A stretch of 15,100 nucleotides of DNA from Candidatus Woesearchaeota archaeon. Lineage in GTDB: Archaea; Nanobdellota; Nanobdellia; Woesearchaeales; UBA525. The notes under the pieces were generated by a model. The model was not told the origin of the DNA and did not search any database. It worked only from the letters and a program-made list of their open reading frames with translations. Location: positions 1,045-16,144 of the forward strand of contig DUGD01000009.1 in the NCBI GenBank assembly GCA_013331575.1. Reading direction: 5' to 3'. The translations under genes were made by a program, and so were the position numbers. Below, in pieces: positions 5,335 through 12,774 of the stretch (within the stretch, counting starts at the first letter, position 1; each line of letters starts with the position of its first letter).

Positions 5335-6150
5335 CTATTCGTATTCACTGCATCGTGTGGGTGAAGAGGAGAATTTCCAGCCGAATCTGTTGAGGTCTGT
5401 CACTGGGCCTTCTATGGTCGTCAAGAACTCGTTTCCGCCCATGGTGTGGAAGTATTGATCGAGCATGCAGCAATTGCTTCTGCCGTGCGAGACATTGCTT
5501 GCCAGGTGCGGTGAGAGTAACGATGCTGCTCTAAGCAGAAGATGTGTTCCTTGCGGCATTCCTATGAGATTAGGTCTTTTTTCAAAATCGAATCGATCGA
5601 CGGATCTCAATGTGGATCCTTCTAGTGTGACGGTTGCGTATCCTATCATGTGGTCTAGACCGCCTGATCTGGATGGACTGCCGCCGTACAGTACTCCGTC
5701 AAGTAATAGCATTTCCGCTATGGGGGTGAGGGATCCTTTGTTTGAGTTGTGCTCTGGGTACAACTCCCAAAGGTAGCTTCTCTTTTCGACATACTTGCGT
5801 GTCTCGTACTTAAGGGCGTCGTCCACTGTTTCGAGCCAATCATTGTAATATCTACTCTCGGCCGTTATGTTTATCTCTGCTTTTGTTCCGAGAATGTACT
5901 GGGCCAGCCATAGCATTGGTCCTGAATAGTCGTGGCAGTAGTCACCTACTTTTTCAGCGTCGTCTTGCAGTTTTGCCAAAACTTTGTTCTGCGTGGGGCG
6001 TGTTGTACTCGCGCTGTGCGCTATTCTCTCTAATGCGGAGAGGGACTTCCCGAGTATTCCTGCGGCGAGGCCCATTGCCTTGTACACCGCACGATCGCCC
6101 ACAGTGATCTTGCGTTCGGGTATAGCTCCCTCTTTGGTTTTGGTTACCAC
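5335..6150 (-). CDS. Unknown protein, first gene of a minus-strand operon
   Basis: A 271-residue protein that I cannot assign. The first half is helical and charged (AVYKAMGLAAGILGKSLSAL, VLAKLQDDAEKVGDYCHDYS, then WLETVDDALKYETRKYVEKR). The second half is Gly/Ser-rich with beta character: YGGSPSRSGGLDHMIGYATVTLEG, RSVDRFDFEKRPNLIGMPQG, then a conserved-looking SHGRSNCCMLDQYFHTMGGNE-type stretch with adjacent cysteines and histidines that could form an active or metal site. There is no signal peptide or transmembrane segment. The start is GTG at 6150: the nearby ATG at 6153 is out of frame and hits a stop at once, and the TATA box at 6171-6180 places the transcript start at the GTG, so the gene is leaderless. 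It is followed 18 nt later by the 510-residue gene and presumably works with it. Confidence 0.7.
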   Translation of the reverse strand: MVTKTKEGAIPERKITVGDRAVYKAMGLAAGILGKSLSALERIAHSASTTRPTQNKVLAKLQDDAEKVGDYCHDYSGPMLWLAQYILGTKAEINITAESRYYNDWLETVDDALKYETRKYVEKRSYLWELYPEHNSNKGSLTPIAEMLLLDGVLYGGSPSRSGGLDHMIGYATVTLEGSTLRSVDRFDFEKRPNLIGMPQGTHLLLRAASLLSPHLASNVSHGRSNCCMLDQYFHTMGGNEFLTTIEGPVTDLNRFGWKFSSSPTRCSEYE

Positions 6151-6170
6151 ATGCTATGTATGATTGGTGG

Positions 6171-6180
6171 GTATTTAAAC
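6171..6180 (-). promoter_or_regulatory. TATA box of the minus-strand operon
   Basis: GTTTAAATAC on the minus strand, centred 26 nt from GTG 6150. It supports that start as leaderless. Confidence 0.7.
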
Positions 6181-6365
6181 CTTTCTATTTGTAACTACTG
6201 AATGATAGTGACTAGTATCGTTACGCCCTGTTGACTCTGTGAGTACAAGATGTGTGCACCATGTTTGTCGGTAATGCAGCAAAGCCACGGCATCCGCGCC
6301 GGATACGCGTGCGCAATTGTGCGATGATTGAACGATTGACTAACCCGTCGTGAATCCTCGCTACT
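6181..6365. other. Divergent intergenic region, no gene seen
   Basis: 185 nt between two divergent TATA boxes. It contains a short perfect inverted repeat ATCCG-CGC-CGGAT (6292-6304) and an imperfect palindrome around GCGCAATTGTGC (6311-6322). Either could bind a regulator of one or both promoters. I see no coding frame or recognised RNA. Confidence 0.4.
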
Positions 6366-6375
6366 TATTTAAATA
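6366..6375 (+). promoter_or_regulatory. TATA box for the beta-helix surface protein
   Basis: TATTTAAATA is centred 27 nt before ATG 6398. This excludes the upstream in-frame ATG at 6386, which would lie before the transcript start. Confidence 0.7.
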
Positions 6376-6397
6376 GCGGTTACATATGTATACACAT

Positions 6398-9300
6398 ATG
6401 GGGTGCGGTTGCAGGCTACTGGTTCTCTGTGCGTTTCTCTTCATGGCAATGCCTGTACATGCATGCATCACTCCTGTTGGCGACGACACGCTTGTCAACG
6501 GTTCTCTTGTTATTTGCCCAAACATTTACTATCTGAATGACACCAATAGCAATGGACTATTCGTGTTCTCAGATAACGACACACTGGATTGCAATGGCAG
6601 CACGTTTGTAGGTGATTTAACAGGATACGGCATGTATGTCAACACAAAAAATAATGTCACCATACAGAATTGTAACGTGAACTATTATGCGACGGGCGTA
6701 TCTCTATTCAGAGCTCTCAATAGCACCATCTACAACGGTACGTTTACAGGTAATGGTGATAGGGGTCTTTACGTAAGATACTCGAACTACTCGTCTATCA
6801 CAAAGATCACGTTGAGTGACAATGATATTGGGTTGTATGTGTCTTCTTCTAATAATAATAACATTTACGAAATATACATGAATAGCAACAGCAATGGGTT
6901 ATCTATTACGTCTTCAAACCACAATGTGTTGTCAGGAGGCATATCCAACAATGACGATCCGAAAGCAATAGTGTTTACCTTTTCGAATAACAACACCCTA
7001 CAAAACTATACAACGACGCTACACAGCATCGAACTCAGTTCGTCAAGCAATAACACTCTCCAGAATAACACTGCGCATCACGGGTATTACTTGACATCGA
7101 ACTCTGATAATAATCTGTTCACTGGCAGCAATGTAACTAGTGGCGCACAAGGGTTCTATATGCATACTGTGAGAAATAATAGGTTTATCGGTAACACCAT
7201 TATGAATACTGATCAAGGAGCGAATCTCTTTTCGCTCGCGATTAACAATACATTCATCAACAACACGTTCGGAAATAACACGCGAGGATTTGTCATACTA
7301 GACCGTAGCACCAACAACACCATCGTCAGGAATAGACTTTATGGAAACATAAACGTCGGTCTCAACTCTTCGACGAGCAATAACACCATCTATGATAATT
7401 TCTTCAATAATACCATCAATGTTTATGATTTGGGAAACAACAGCTGGAACACTACGCTGACAAGCGGGACAAACATCCTCGGCGGCACCAAGCTCGGGGG
7501 GAACTACTGGGCAACACCAACAGGCAACGGGTGCTCACAGTACAGTTATGATGCGAATGGAGATGGGGTGAGCGACACGAGCACCTGCACAATAGCAGGC
7601 GGTACTGACATTGATTATCTCCCTCTCACGGTGCTCCCGACGCAACAGGCGCAAACAGCCATCGTATCGCCGAGCAACAACACATACAAACGATTGAATG
7701 TCAGCATCAACCTCACGTATAACAATACTGCAAATATCACTATTTCCATCATAAACAGCACCGGCGATAGCGCGACAATCGCCGCAGTGAACAATACGTA
7801 TGGGCCTTATACTCTAACGTGGCAGACGAACAACTATCCTAACGGGGTGTACAATATCACTGCACTCGTCATTGACGCGAACGACGCGACGAATAATGTG
7901 ACAATCATCAGAAAGAATATCACCGTGGATAATACGCCGCCGAACGTGACGTGGATATGGCCTGCGGCGGATGGCGCATTTCTCAGCTACAGCTCGCCTG
8001 AGATCACGCTCACTCCAATAGTCGGGGACACATATTTGCTCCGGTTTTCACCGACGATCAATCTCACTGAAGAAACCAAACTCGCGAGTTGTGCTGCCGG
8101 GTTTAGGCTCTACTCTCCCAACAGTGCAGGTAGTGGGGGGAGCTCAAGTGAGAACCTATTCGATAATGGGGTTACCGAACTTTTTGTAACGCGCTCTGTA
8201 ACGATGACAAATCCTAGTACGAGCGAGCTCATCTTTCTCCTCGATTACGACTGCTCCGATGCGGCAGGCAATAGAGTCACAGACGATATCCGGCTGGCGC
8301 ATACAGATAATCGCTCTCCGGAGATATTGTCCTATCAGCAGAACGTCACGCAGAGTCATGCCGGACTTAATGTATCAATACGAGAGTGGAATCCTGAAGA
8401 TGACTTCCTCGAATATGCTCTTACCGGTCAGGTCAACAGGACCGGGATTGTGGCGCTCGCACAGTTCATCCAGAAAAACAACAGAACTATTGACGCAACT
8501 CTGTACAATACGTTAGATGAGAATCTGACCTACACATACAATTATACGTACGATGCCACTCAACAGTTCCAAAACCTCCTCAACGGTCAGTATTCACTTA
8601 TGCTCACCGCCCATGATACTCTTGGTAACAATGGCACGACAACGGTGAACTTCACAGTCAACGACACGGCACCGCCGATATGGAGTCAGGCCATCACAAC
8701 AACCACTTCCGGCGCGACAATTGTCCTAACGGGAGACGAGAATGCGACATACGTTGCAAGTATCGATGGATCACAAGAAGGAACGGAAAGTGGCGTCAAC
8801 ATCACGATGAGCATCGACGAACTCGAGCCGAGAATGACGTACAACCTCACGATCACTGGCTGCGACATCAACAACAACTGCAATATCTCAACGACGGAAC
8901 TCACAACCGCTACGCCTGGAAGCAACAGCTATAACACGGCGGGAACACGCGACGCATCCGTAGCGATTGCGCCAACCGCGCTCGATACGACAAAAACAAC
9001 ACGGCTGCTCGTATCAACGTGGAGTCCGGTGAAAATAATCGTTGAAAACAACGTCGGACGTAACGTACAACATACCATCCGCGCAACAAGAATCGACAAA
9101 GATGGCGCCGAATTCACAATACAATCAGAACCGATCGTTATTTACCTGAAACTCAACGAAACAAAACAAGTGGACATCGATAACGACGCCGTGAGCGATA
9201 TTGCGATCACACTCAAAAACATACGCGGAACAAGCACGACGATTGACGTAAAATCGCTAGCGCCTTCTTCAGCGCAAACAAACGAGAGTGTTGCTCCGAC

Positions 9301-9514
9301 CACAGAGCAGATAGTGCGAAACGATGGCACGGTGCAAGCGCTTGAAGATAACCAAGTAGCAACAGAGGAGATAATCCTGGTTGATGGGACAAATAACGAC
9401 GCTGCATCGCACGCAACCGCTCAAAAGACTACTCTGTTGTTGTGGAGTATGGTTGTGGTGGTTCTTCTGGTGCTTTTCGTTGTACAATATCGAGTACGAC
9501 ACAAACATCACTAG
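6398..9514 (+). CDS. Secreted, membrane-anchored NosD-like beta-helix protein
   Basis: A 1038-residue surface protein. Residues 1-22 (MGCGCRLLVLCAFLFMAMPV...) are a signal peptide, cleaved near VHA|C. From about 35 to 350 there are tandem right-handed parallel beta-helix repeats of the NosD/CASH type, recognisable as NNxTIxNxxxxxNxxGLxxxxSxNNxI units (NNVTIQNC, NDIGLYVSSSNNNNIY, SNHNVLSGG, NNTIVRNRLYGN). A DANGDGVSD calcium-loop-like motif follows, then several Ig-like domains separated by VDNTPPNVTW and VNDTAPPIW. The end is a C-terminal hydrophobic helix (LLLWSMVVVVLLVLFVVQ) with a basic tail RVRHKHH, an anchor with the tail inside the cell. Several dozen NxS/T sequons indicate heavy N-glycosylation. 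Such helices bind or cleave polysaccharides, but no catalytic residues can be singled out. The Asn/Thr content explains its AT-richer codon use. Confidence 0.9.
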   Translation: MGCGCRLLVLCAFLFMAMPVHACITPVGDDTLVNGSLVICPNIYYLNDTNSNGLFVFSDNDTLDCNGSTFVGDLTGYGMYVNTKNNVTIQNCNVNYYATGVSLFRALNSTIYNGTFTGNGDRGLYVRYSNYSSITKITLSDNDIGLYVSSSNNNNIYEIYMNSNSNGLSITSSNHNVLSGGISNNDDPKAIVFTFSNNNTLQNYTTTLHSIELSSSSNNTLQNNTAHHGYYLTSNSDNNLFTGSNVTSGAQGFYMHTVRNNRFIGNTIMNTDQGANLFSLAINNTFINNTFGNNTRGFVILDRSTNNTIVRNRLYGNINVGLNSSTSNNTIYDNFFNNTINVYDLGNNSWNTTLTSGTNILGGTKLGGNYWATPTGNGCSQYSYDANGDGVSDTSTCTIAGGTDIDYLPLTVLPTQQAQTAIVSPSNNTYKRLNVSINLTYNNTANITISIINSTGDSATIAAVNNTYGPYTLTWQTNNYPNGVYNITALVIDANDATNNVTIIRKNITVDNTPPNVTWIWPAADGAFLSYSSPEITLTPIVGDTYLLRFSPTINLTEETKLASCAAGFRLYSPNSAGSGGSSSENLFDNGVTELFVTRSVTMTNPSTSELIFLLDYDCSDAAGNRVTDDIRLAHTDNRSPEILSYQQNVTQSHAGLNVSIREWNPEDDFLEYALTGQVNRTGIVALAQFIQKNNRTIDATLYNTLDENLTYTYNYTYDATQQFQNLLNGQYSLMLTAHDTLGNNGTTTVNFTVNDTAPPIWSQAITTTTSGATIVLTGDENATYVASIDGSQEGTESGVNITMSIDELEPRMTYNLTITGCDINNNCNISTTELTTATPGSNSYNTAGTRDASVAIAPTALDTTKTTRLLVSTWSPVKIIVENNVGRNVQHTIRATRIDKDGAEFTIQSEPIVIYLKLNETKQVDIDNDAVSDIAITLKNIRGTSTTIDVKSLAPSSAQTNESVAPTTEQIVRNDGTVQALEDNQVATEEIILVDGTNNDAASHATAQKTTLLLWSMVVVVLLVLFVVQYRVRHKHH

Positions 9515-9719
9515 ACTCTTTAGTGGATTATTGTTCAGGTACTGACTTTGATGTATTGAGCGTTCTACTGACGATGTAGCACTTCGCGACTCCATGTTGT
9601 CCGTTCTTAATGGCGTCGATCACGATACGGGGTCAGCCCTTGCGCATTCGACGCAGACTTGTTGTGCCACGCGTATGCGGGACTACTTCGTTCCACTGCT
9701 TCGTTGCGCGTTATCTTCG
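9515..9719. other. Convergent intergenic region, nothing recognised
   Basis: 205 nt between the beta-helix gene and the converging small membrane-protein gene. There is no TATA box, long T tract or strong hairpin. An open frame runs through it on the plus strand, but it has no start signal and reads antisense across the next gene. Confidence 0.4.
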
Positions 9720-10067
9720 TCAGCCGAGTTTCGTGTCCTTGAAGGCGCGCTTGTATTTGTAGATGTGTGTGAGCAGGATGATGAGCCCGAGGAAGATGGC
9801 GTCGGAGAGCAGGAGCTGCGTGTCGTTTATCGCTCCCATGTTCACGGTCGCTGCGCGTATCATGCTCGCGAGTTCCAATACAATAAGCGCTGCGACGAAG
9901 ATCAGGCTGAATCTCAGCAATGAGTATTTCTTCTTGAGGGCGTAGAATTGCGTGTAGATGATAGATGGTTGCGGGTCGGATGGCGCGAGCAGGTTCTTGA
10001 ACGTGTACAGGACCATGATCAAGGTCGTGACTTTGATGATGATGCTGATGCCGTATACGATCTCCAT
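9720..10067 (-). CDS. Small three-helix membrane protein
   Basis: 115 residues with three predicted transmembrane helices: residues about 4-24 (VYGISIIIKVTTLIMVLYTF), about 51-70 (LLRFSLIFVAALIVLELASM) and about 85-104 (LLLSDAIFLGLIILLTHIYK). Basic loops (ALKKKYSLLR, KYKRAFKDTK) orient the loop between helices 1 and 2 and the C-terminus to the cytoplasm. No known family is recognised, and no catalytic or pore motif is visible. It has one of the clearest ribosome sites in the window, GGAGG at 10078-10074, 6 nt before the ATG, together with a TATA box at 10110-10101. It is therefore transcribed with a short leader of about 12 nt, unlike most of its neighbours. It diverges from the small membrane protein at 10266. 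Confidence 0.7.
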   Translation of the reverse strand: MEIVYGISIIIKVTTLIMVLYTFKNLLAPSDPQPSIIYTQFYALKKKYSLLRFSLIFVAALIVLELASMIRAATVNMGAINDTQLLLSDAIFLGLIILLTHIYKYKRAFKDTKLG

Positions 10068-10100
10068 CTCTCGCCTCCGTTGTGTGTCTTGAGTATCGTT

Positions 10101-10110
10101 CTTATTAAAG
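10101..10110 (-). promoter_or_regulatory. TATA box for the three-helix membrane protein
   Basis: CTTTAATAAG on the minus strand; the predicted start is near 10079, just before the GGAGG ribosome site. Confidence 0.6.
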
Positions 10111-10235
10111 GTGTTGGAATGATGTTGTGCATTGTGTAGTTATCTGTGGTTATGTACTGTCGTTCGCGTTACGTGTTCTCATCAGGTCATTGTCTCTTGT
10201 GGTGTTGTCGAATGTGGCGCTAGGTTTGGGCAAAG

Positions 10236-10243
10236 CATATAAG
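10236..10243 (+). promoter_or_regulatory. TATA box for the 73-residue membrane protein
   Basis: CATATAAG is centred about 27 nt before ATG 10266; the gene is leaderless. Confidence 0.7.
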
Positions 10244-10265
10244 CAGCCATATCCTTGGTGATGTC

Positions 10266-10487
10266 ATGGCAAAATCTACTAAAGCACCTGTGAAATCCAA
10301 CGAATGCTGTGCGCGACCGTGCGCGAAGATCCCCTGCTCCGATAATGGCCTTGTCTACGGTCTTGGCTTTATCGGTGCGGCCATTTACTATGTCCAAACG
10401 GCGACCGGTTTCTGGAATGGCGTGCTCGGTATCCTCAAGGCGCTCGTCTGGCCCGCGATGCTCGTGTACAAACTGATCGGGTTGTAA
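10266..10487 (+). CDS. Small Cys-rich membrane protein
   Basis: 73 residues. A short Lys-rich start (MAKSTKAPVKSN) is followed by a cysteine cluster, ECCARPCAKIPC (Cys at 14, 15, 19 and 24), then two hydrophobic stretches: GLVYGLGFIGAAIYYVQ (residues about 28-44) and GFWNGVLGILKALVWPAML (about 48-66), ending VYKLIGL. Both are long enough to enter the membrane, perhaps as a hairpin. The four closely spaced cysteines before the first span could bind a metal or form disulfides. The Trp/Pro motif in the second helix and the compact form look like a conserved small membrane protein rather than a chance ORF, but I cannot name it. It is leaderless. It ends 13 nt before a short palindrome that separates it from the next promoter. 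Confidence 0.7.
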   Translation: MAKSTKAPVKSNECCARPCAKIPCSDNGLVYGLGFIGAAIYYVQTATGFWNGVLGILKALVWPAMLVYKLIGL

Positions 10488-10502
10488 CTGTGCTGCTTAA
10501 GT

Positions 10503-10518
10503 GACCACTACGCAGTGG
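10503..10518. promoter_or_regulatory. Short palindrome between gene end and next promoter
   Basis: ACCACT-ACGC-AGTGGT, a perfect 6-bp stem with a 4-nt loop, 16 nt upstream of the TATA box at 10534. It may be an operator for the phosphoesterase operon or a small terminator hairpin for the preceding gene. Confidence 0.35.
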
Positions 10519-10533
10519 TTAATTTTGGAAAAG

Positions 10534-10541
10534 TATATAAA
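10534..10541 (+). promoter_or_regulatory. TATA box for the phosphoesterase operon
   Basis: TATATAAA is centred 26.5 nt before ATG 10564. It supports that start and excludes the in-frame GTG at 10501, which lies upstream of the promoter. Confidence 0.75.
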
Positions 10542-10563
10542 TGGCGGTGCGTCAACTAGTCGT

Positions 10564-11535
10564 ATGACTTCCCACCGCATAGGCATACTCTCAGATACGC
10601 ATCGCAATCCACAAGTTGTTCCGGCGCTCCTGAACGCGCTACAACGCGCGGATGTGCAGGGGATCGTCCTCAACGGTGACCTCGGTGATAGTCCACGACA
10701 CCTTGCTTTCACGCTCGATTGCGCGGCAAAAACAGGATTGCCTATCTATGCACAACCTGGCGGCCATGAGAGCATGGCAAGCTACGTGACGACGATGGAC
10801 GCCGTCACCGCCCAATACGCGAACGTCATCGACTGCACGAGGCACCCGAAACATCGCCTTGGCGCTATCGATGCAGTATTCCTGCCCGGTTCAGATTGGA
10901 CTGCGGGCGGACAATACCACCTTGTCTCTCCTGACGACGTACCGTCAGGCACGTACATCCGCACGCCGCAAGGCCTGCTCACACTCGATGATACGCACGT
11001 GCGCAAGATGATCCGCCACTCGACGACAGAAGCGGGGCTCATGAGCGTCACGAACATCGACGCTCTCGATGCTCTCGTGACTGATGCGGATCGCACCGTC
11101 GTCTTCTGCCACGTCCCTGCGCGTCATGATAATATCGAGAATGGCGTCGATATGGAGTACTTCGGCCAGAACCTGGCTGATGGCAGCGTGATGCCGGGTG
11201 TCATGCTTGAGGAAATGATCAGGCGCCAGTACGGCGATGTGTCGCATGAAGATGCTGCCGCGATCGCGCTCCAAAACGGTTTCGTCTTCAAGCGCGAGAA
11301 CCGCGGTAACGATGCCCTCCGTACTGCGTACTCGCGTAACGGCATCACGAAGACGATCAGCGGTCACTTCCACGAGTCTGCGCATCGCGCGCACGATACG
11401 GATTGCATGCCAGTGTGGCCTGGAGAACAGGTCTACGATCTCGCGCTCATGGCAAGCTACGCCGACGCAGGTCTCGCATCGGTCGTAGAACTCAAGGACC
11501 ACACCATCGGATACGAGCCCATCACGCTGTTGTGA
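10564..11535 (+). CDS. Calcineurin-like metallophosphoesterase
   Basis: A 323-residue phosphohydrolase of the two-metal calcineurin-like superfamily. The metal-binding motifs appear in order: GILSDTH (Asp11, His13), NGDLGD (Asp39), GGHE (66-69), FCHVP (His183) and GHFH (267-270). The third motif is normally GNHE/D; here the metal-bridging Asn is replaced by Gly67, so the enzyme may work differently or with a substitute ligand. An insertion between motifs three and four (about residues 75-175) is longer than in minimal members and probably shapes the substrate pocket. The substrate (phosphodiester, nucleotide or protein phosphate) cannot be told. It has no signal peptide, so it is cytoplasmic. 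It is leaderless from the TATA box at 10534. Only 4 nt separate its stop from the acetyltransferase gene, so the two form an operon. Confidence 0.9.
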   Translation: MTSHRIGILSDTHRNPQVVPALLNALQRADVQGIVLNGDLGDSPRHLAFTLDCAAKTGLPIYAQPGGHESMASYVTTMDAVTAQYANVIDCTRHPKHRLGAIDAVFLPGSDWTAGGQYHLVSPDDVPSGTYIRTPQGLLTLDDTHVRKMIRHSTTEAGLMSVTNIDALDALVTDADRTVVFCHVPARHDNIENGVDMEYFGQNLADGSVMPGVMLEEMIRRQYGDVSHEDAAAIALQNGFVFKRENRGNDALRTAYSRNGITKTISGHFHESAHRAHDTDCMPVWPGEQVYDLALMASYADAGLASVVELKDHTIGYEPITLL

Positions 11536-11539
11536 CAGT

Positions 11540-12022
11540 ATGATCTCGGAATCGCACATAGACTCGGTTGTGAGAGACGCATTCGCGGCTGAAGGCTTCG
11601 CGAACGAGAACCTTCGTCTTGATCACTTCCGTAGAGATGGTGCTATTGTGTCTGAAGTGTTGTATGCATCGTGCGGTCTCAAAAATCTATCGTCTGTTCA
11701 TCCGCCTCTCTTTTGCAGCTACCAGTTGAATCCTGCCTTGCGATTGAGCTACAACGGTAACTTGCATATCAGAGATCCATTTTGTGGAAAGGGATATGGC
11801 GCAGCATTCGTGCACGCTCGCGAACGTATATGCACCGAACTCGGCATAGACGCTGTCGTTATCAATCTGTGCACGAACCCGGGCTTCTGGAAACACATGG
11901 GTTATGGTCGCTTGGGATTGAGACCTTTCTTCGGCGAATGGAAAACGCGAACAGGAGATATGCGTGCGAAAGGAATATACCTCAGCGTGTCATCGAGATT
12001 CAAGCGACTATCTGTTCAATGA
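11540..12022 (+). CDS. GNAT-like N-acetyltransferase
   Basis: 160 residues. Residues 80-100 (FCGKGYGAAFVHARERICTE) match GNAT motif A, the acetyl-CoA pyrophosphate loop (consensus Q/R-x-x-G-x-G/A; here C-G-K-G-Y-G) followed by its helix. Strand IDAVVINL and then NPGFWKHMGYGRL (113-125) match motif B, in which the Asn and the FYxKxGF-like segment finish the acetyl-CoA site. The N-terminal half is less typical (LYASCGLKNLSSVHPPLFCS) and carries the acceptor site. The acceptor is unknown. The gene begins 4 nt after the metallophosphoesterase stop, so it is probably translationally coupled to it and may act on the same substrate or pathway. The superfamily call is good, the specific role open. 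Confidence 0.75.
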   Translation: MISESHIDSVVRDAFAAEGFANENLRLDHFRRDGAIVSEVLYASCGLKNLSSVHPPLFCSYQLNPALRLSYNGNLHIRDPFCGKGYGAAFVHARERICTELGIDAVVINLCTNPGFWKHMGYGRLGLRPFFGEWKTRTGDMRAKGIYLSVSSRFKRLSVQ

Positions 12023-12154
12023 TACATCGTTCTCCATGCCGCTGTGCTGATCATTCGATGTGACCTGTCGTTGATCGTCAGTGGCGGGACTATTTCCTCT
12101 CGTTCTATCGCTCATTTCACGGTGGCTGTGCGCGGTCCACTCTTTGCACAACAT
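12023..12154. other. Intergenic region, nothing recognised
   Basis: About 130 nt with no T tract, strong hairpin or coding frame of note, ending at the promoter of the third lipoprotein. Confidence 0.4.
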
Positions 12155-12162
12155 TCATATAT
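12155..12162 (+). promoter_or_regulatory. TATA box for the third lipoprotein
   Basis: TCATATAT is centred 26 nt before ATG 12184; the gene is leaderless. Confidence 0.65.
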
Positions 12163-12183
12163 CATGGCGTTCAAGCCATCATC

Positions 12184-12774
12184 ATGCGCATTATGATATC
12201 AATCCTCCTCGTCTTGCTGATCATCGCCTGTGCGAAAGAGACTGTACTCCCTGAGTCGACGGTCACAGTCCTCCCGCAAGAAGCACCGGCACAAGACGTG
12301 CCGCAGGAAATAGTACCTGTCGATACCGCTCCGGTCACCGCAAGCGATGACAACGCGACGCCGCTGAGCACGACTGTGGAACGCCATTTCTCCGGCGCCA
12401 TCTCCACGATCATGTGCGATCCCGTCACGCGCAAGATGACATTCACCATCAATAACCCGACGAAGCTGACGTGGAACCTCGATCGCGACCTGCCGTGGCC
12501 GACACCCAAAGGCATGACTGTCGTCGCCCTATCCATGAACTCCCTTGACATCAACGTGCGACAGCGACGAACGTTCAACGACGAAGTGATGTACGGTCCG
12601 AAGAGCCCGTTTAGTGAGAACTGCGAGGGCGATGCGCTCCTCGCACCGGGCGAAGCGACCACTTGCACCATCTACCCCGTTCCTTTGCGGACGACGGAAG
12701 GAATCGATGCGCGCACGAACGAACTCGCGCTCAGCGCGGTCGGCGTCTACGTCGTAGAGACATTCAGGTGCTAA
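12184..12774 (+). CDS. Secreted lipoprotein, paralogue of the 1113 gene
   Basis: 196 residues. Residues 1-16 (MRIMISILLVLLIIAC) are a lipoprotein signal with lipobox IIAC. A Pro/Glu/Thr-rich linker runs to about residue 60, then a domain of about 135 residues homologous to that of the lipoprotein at 1113. The shared framework is Cys-Asp at the domain start, TFxxxN, a Trp, P-x-PTPKG / PSPKD, NS...N-x-R, MYGP / YFGP, FSENC / FSDNC, LAPG, TCTIYPVPLR / TCTLTPVPLK and a terminal Cys. All four cysteines align. The hydrophobic core residues and the gap-free ends suggest one fold with diverged surfaces. The function is unknown; as a membrane-anchored exported domain it could be a binding or structural envelope protein. 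Its stop codon abuts the start codon of the MazG gene (TAA-ATG), so the two share a transcript. Confidence 0.8.
   Translation: MRIMISILLVLLIIACAKETVLPESTVTVLPQEAPAQDVPQEIVPVDTAPVTASDDNATPLSTTVERHFSGAISTIMCDPVTRKMTFTINNPTKLTWNLDRDLPWPTPKGMTVVALSMNSLDINVRQRRTFNDEVMYGPKSPFSENCEGDALLAPGEATTCTIYPVPLRTTEGIDARTNELALSAVGVYVVETFRC

Noticed and set aside
3206..6385. Integrated mobile element at tRNA-Gln
   Set aside because: No integrase, transposase or 3' tRNA duplication was found; only composition hints at transfer.
6386..6397. Upstream in-frame ATG for the beta-helix protein
   Set aside because: It lies only about 15 nt from the TATA centre, before the expected transcript start; ATG 6398 also leaves a better signal peptide.
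9594..9923. Plus-strand ORF across the convergent gap and the membrane-protein gene
   Set aside because: It is antisense to a gene with a good ribosome site and membrane pattern; its own translation is low-complexity and charged.
10501..10563. N-terminal extension of the metallophosphoesterase from GTG 10501
   Set aside because: It would start upstream of the TATA box and adds residues not part of the fold.
10945..11559. Long minus-strand ORF (204 codons) opposite the metallophosphoesterase
   Set aside because: An antisense shadow of a well-supported enzyme gene; no promoter, and an Arg/His/Asp-rich composition.
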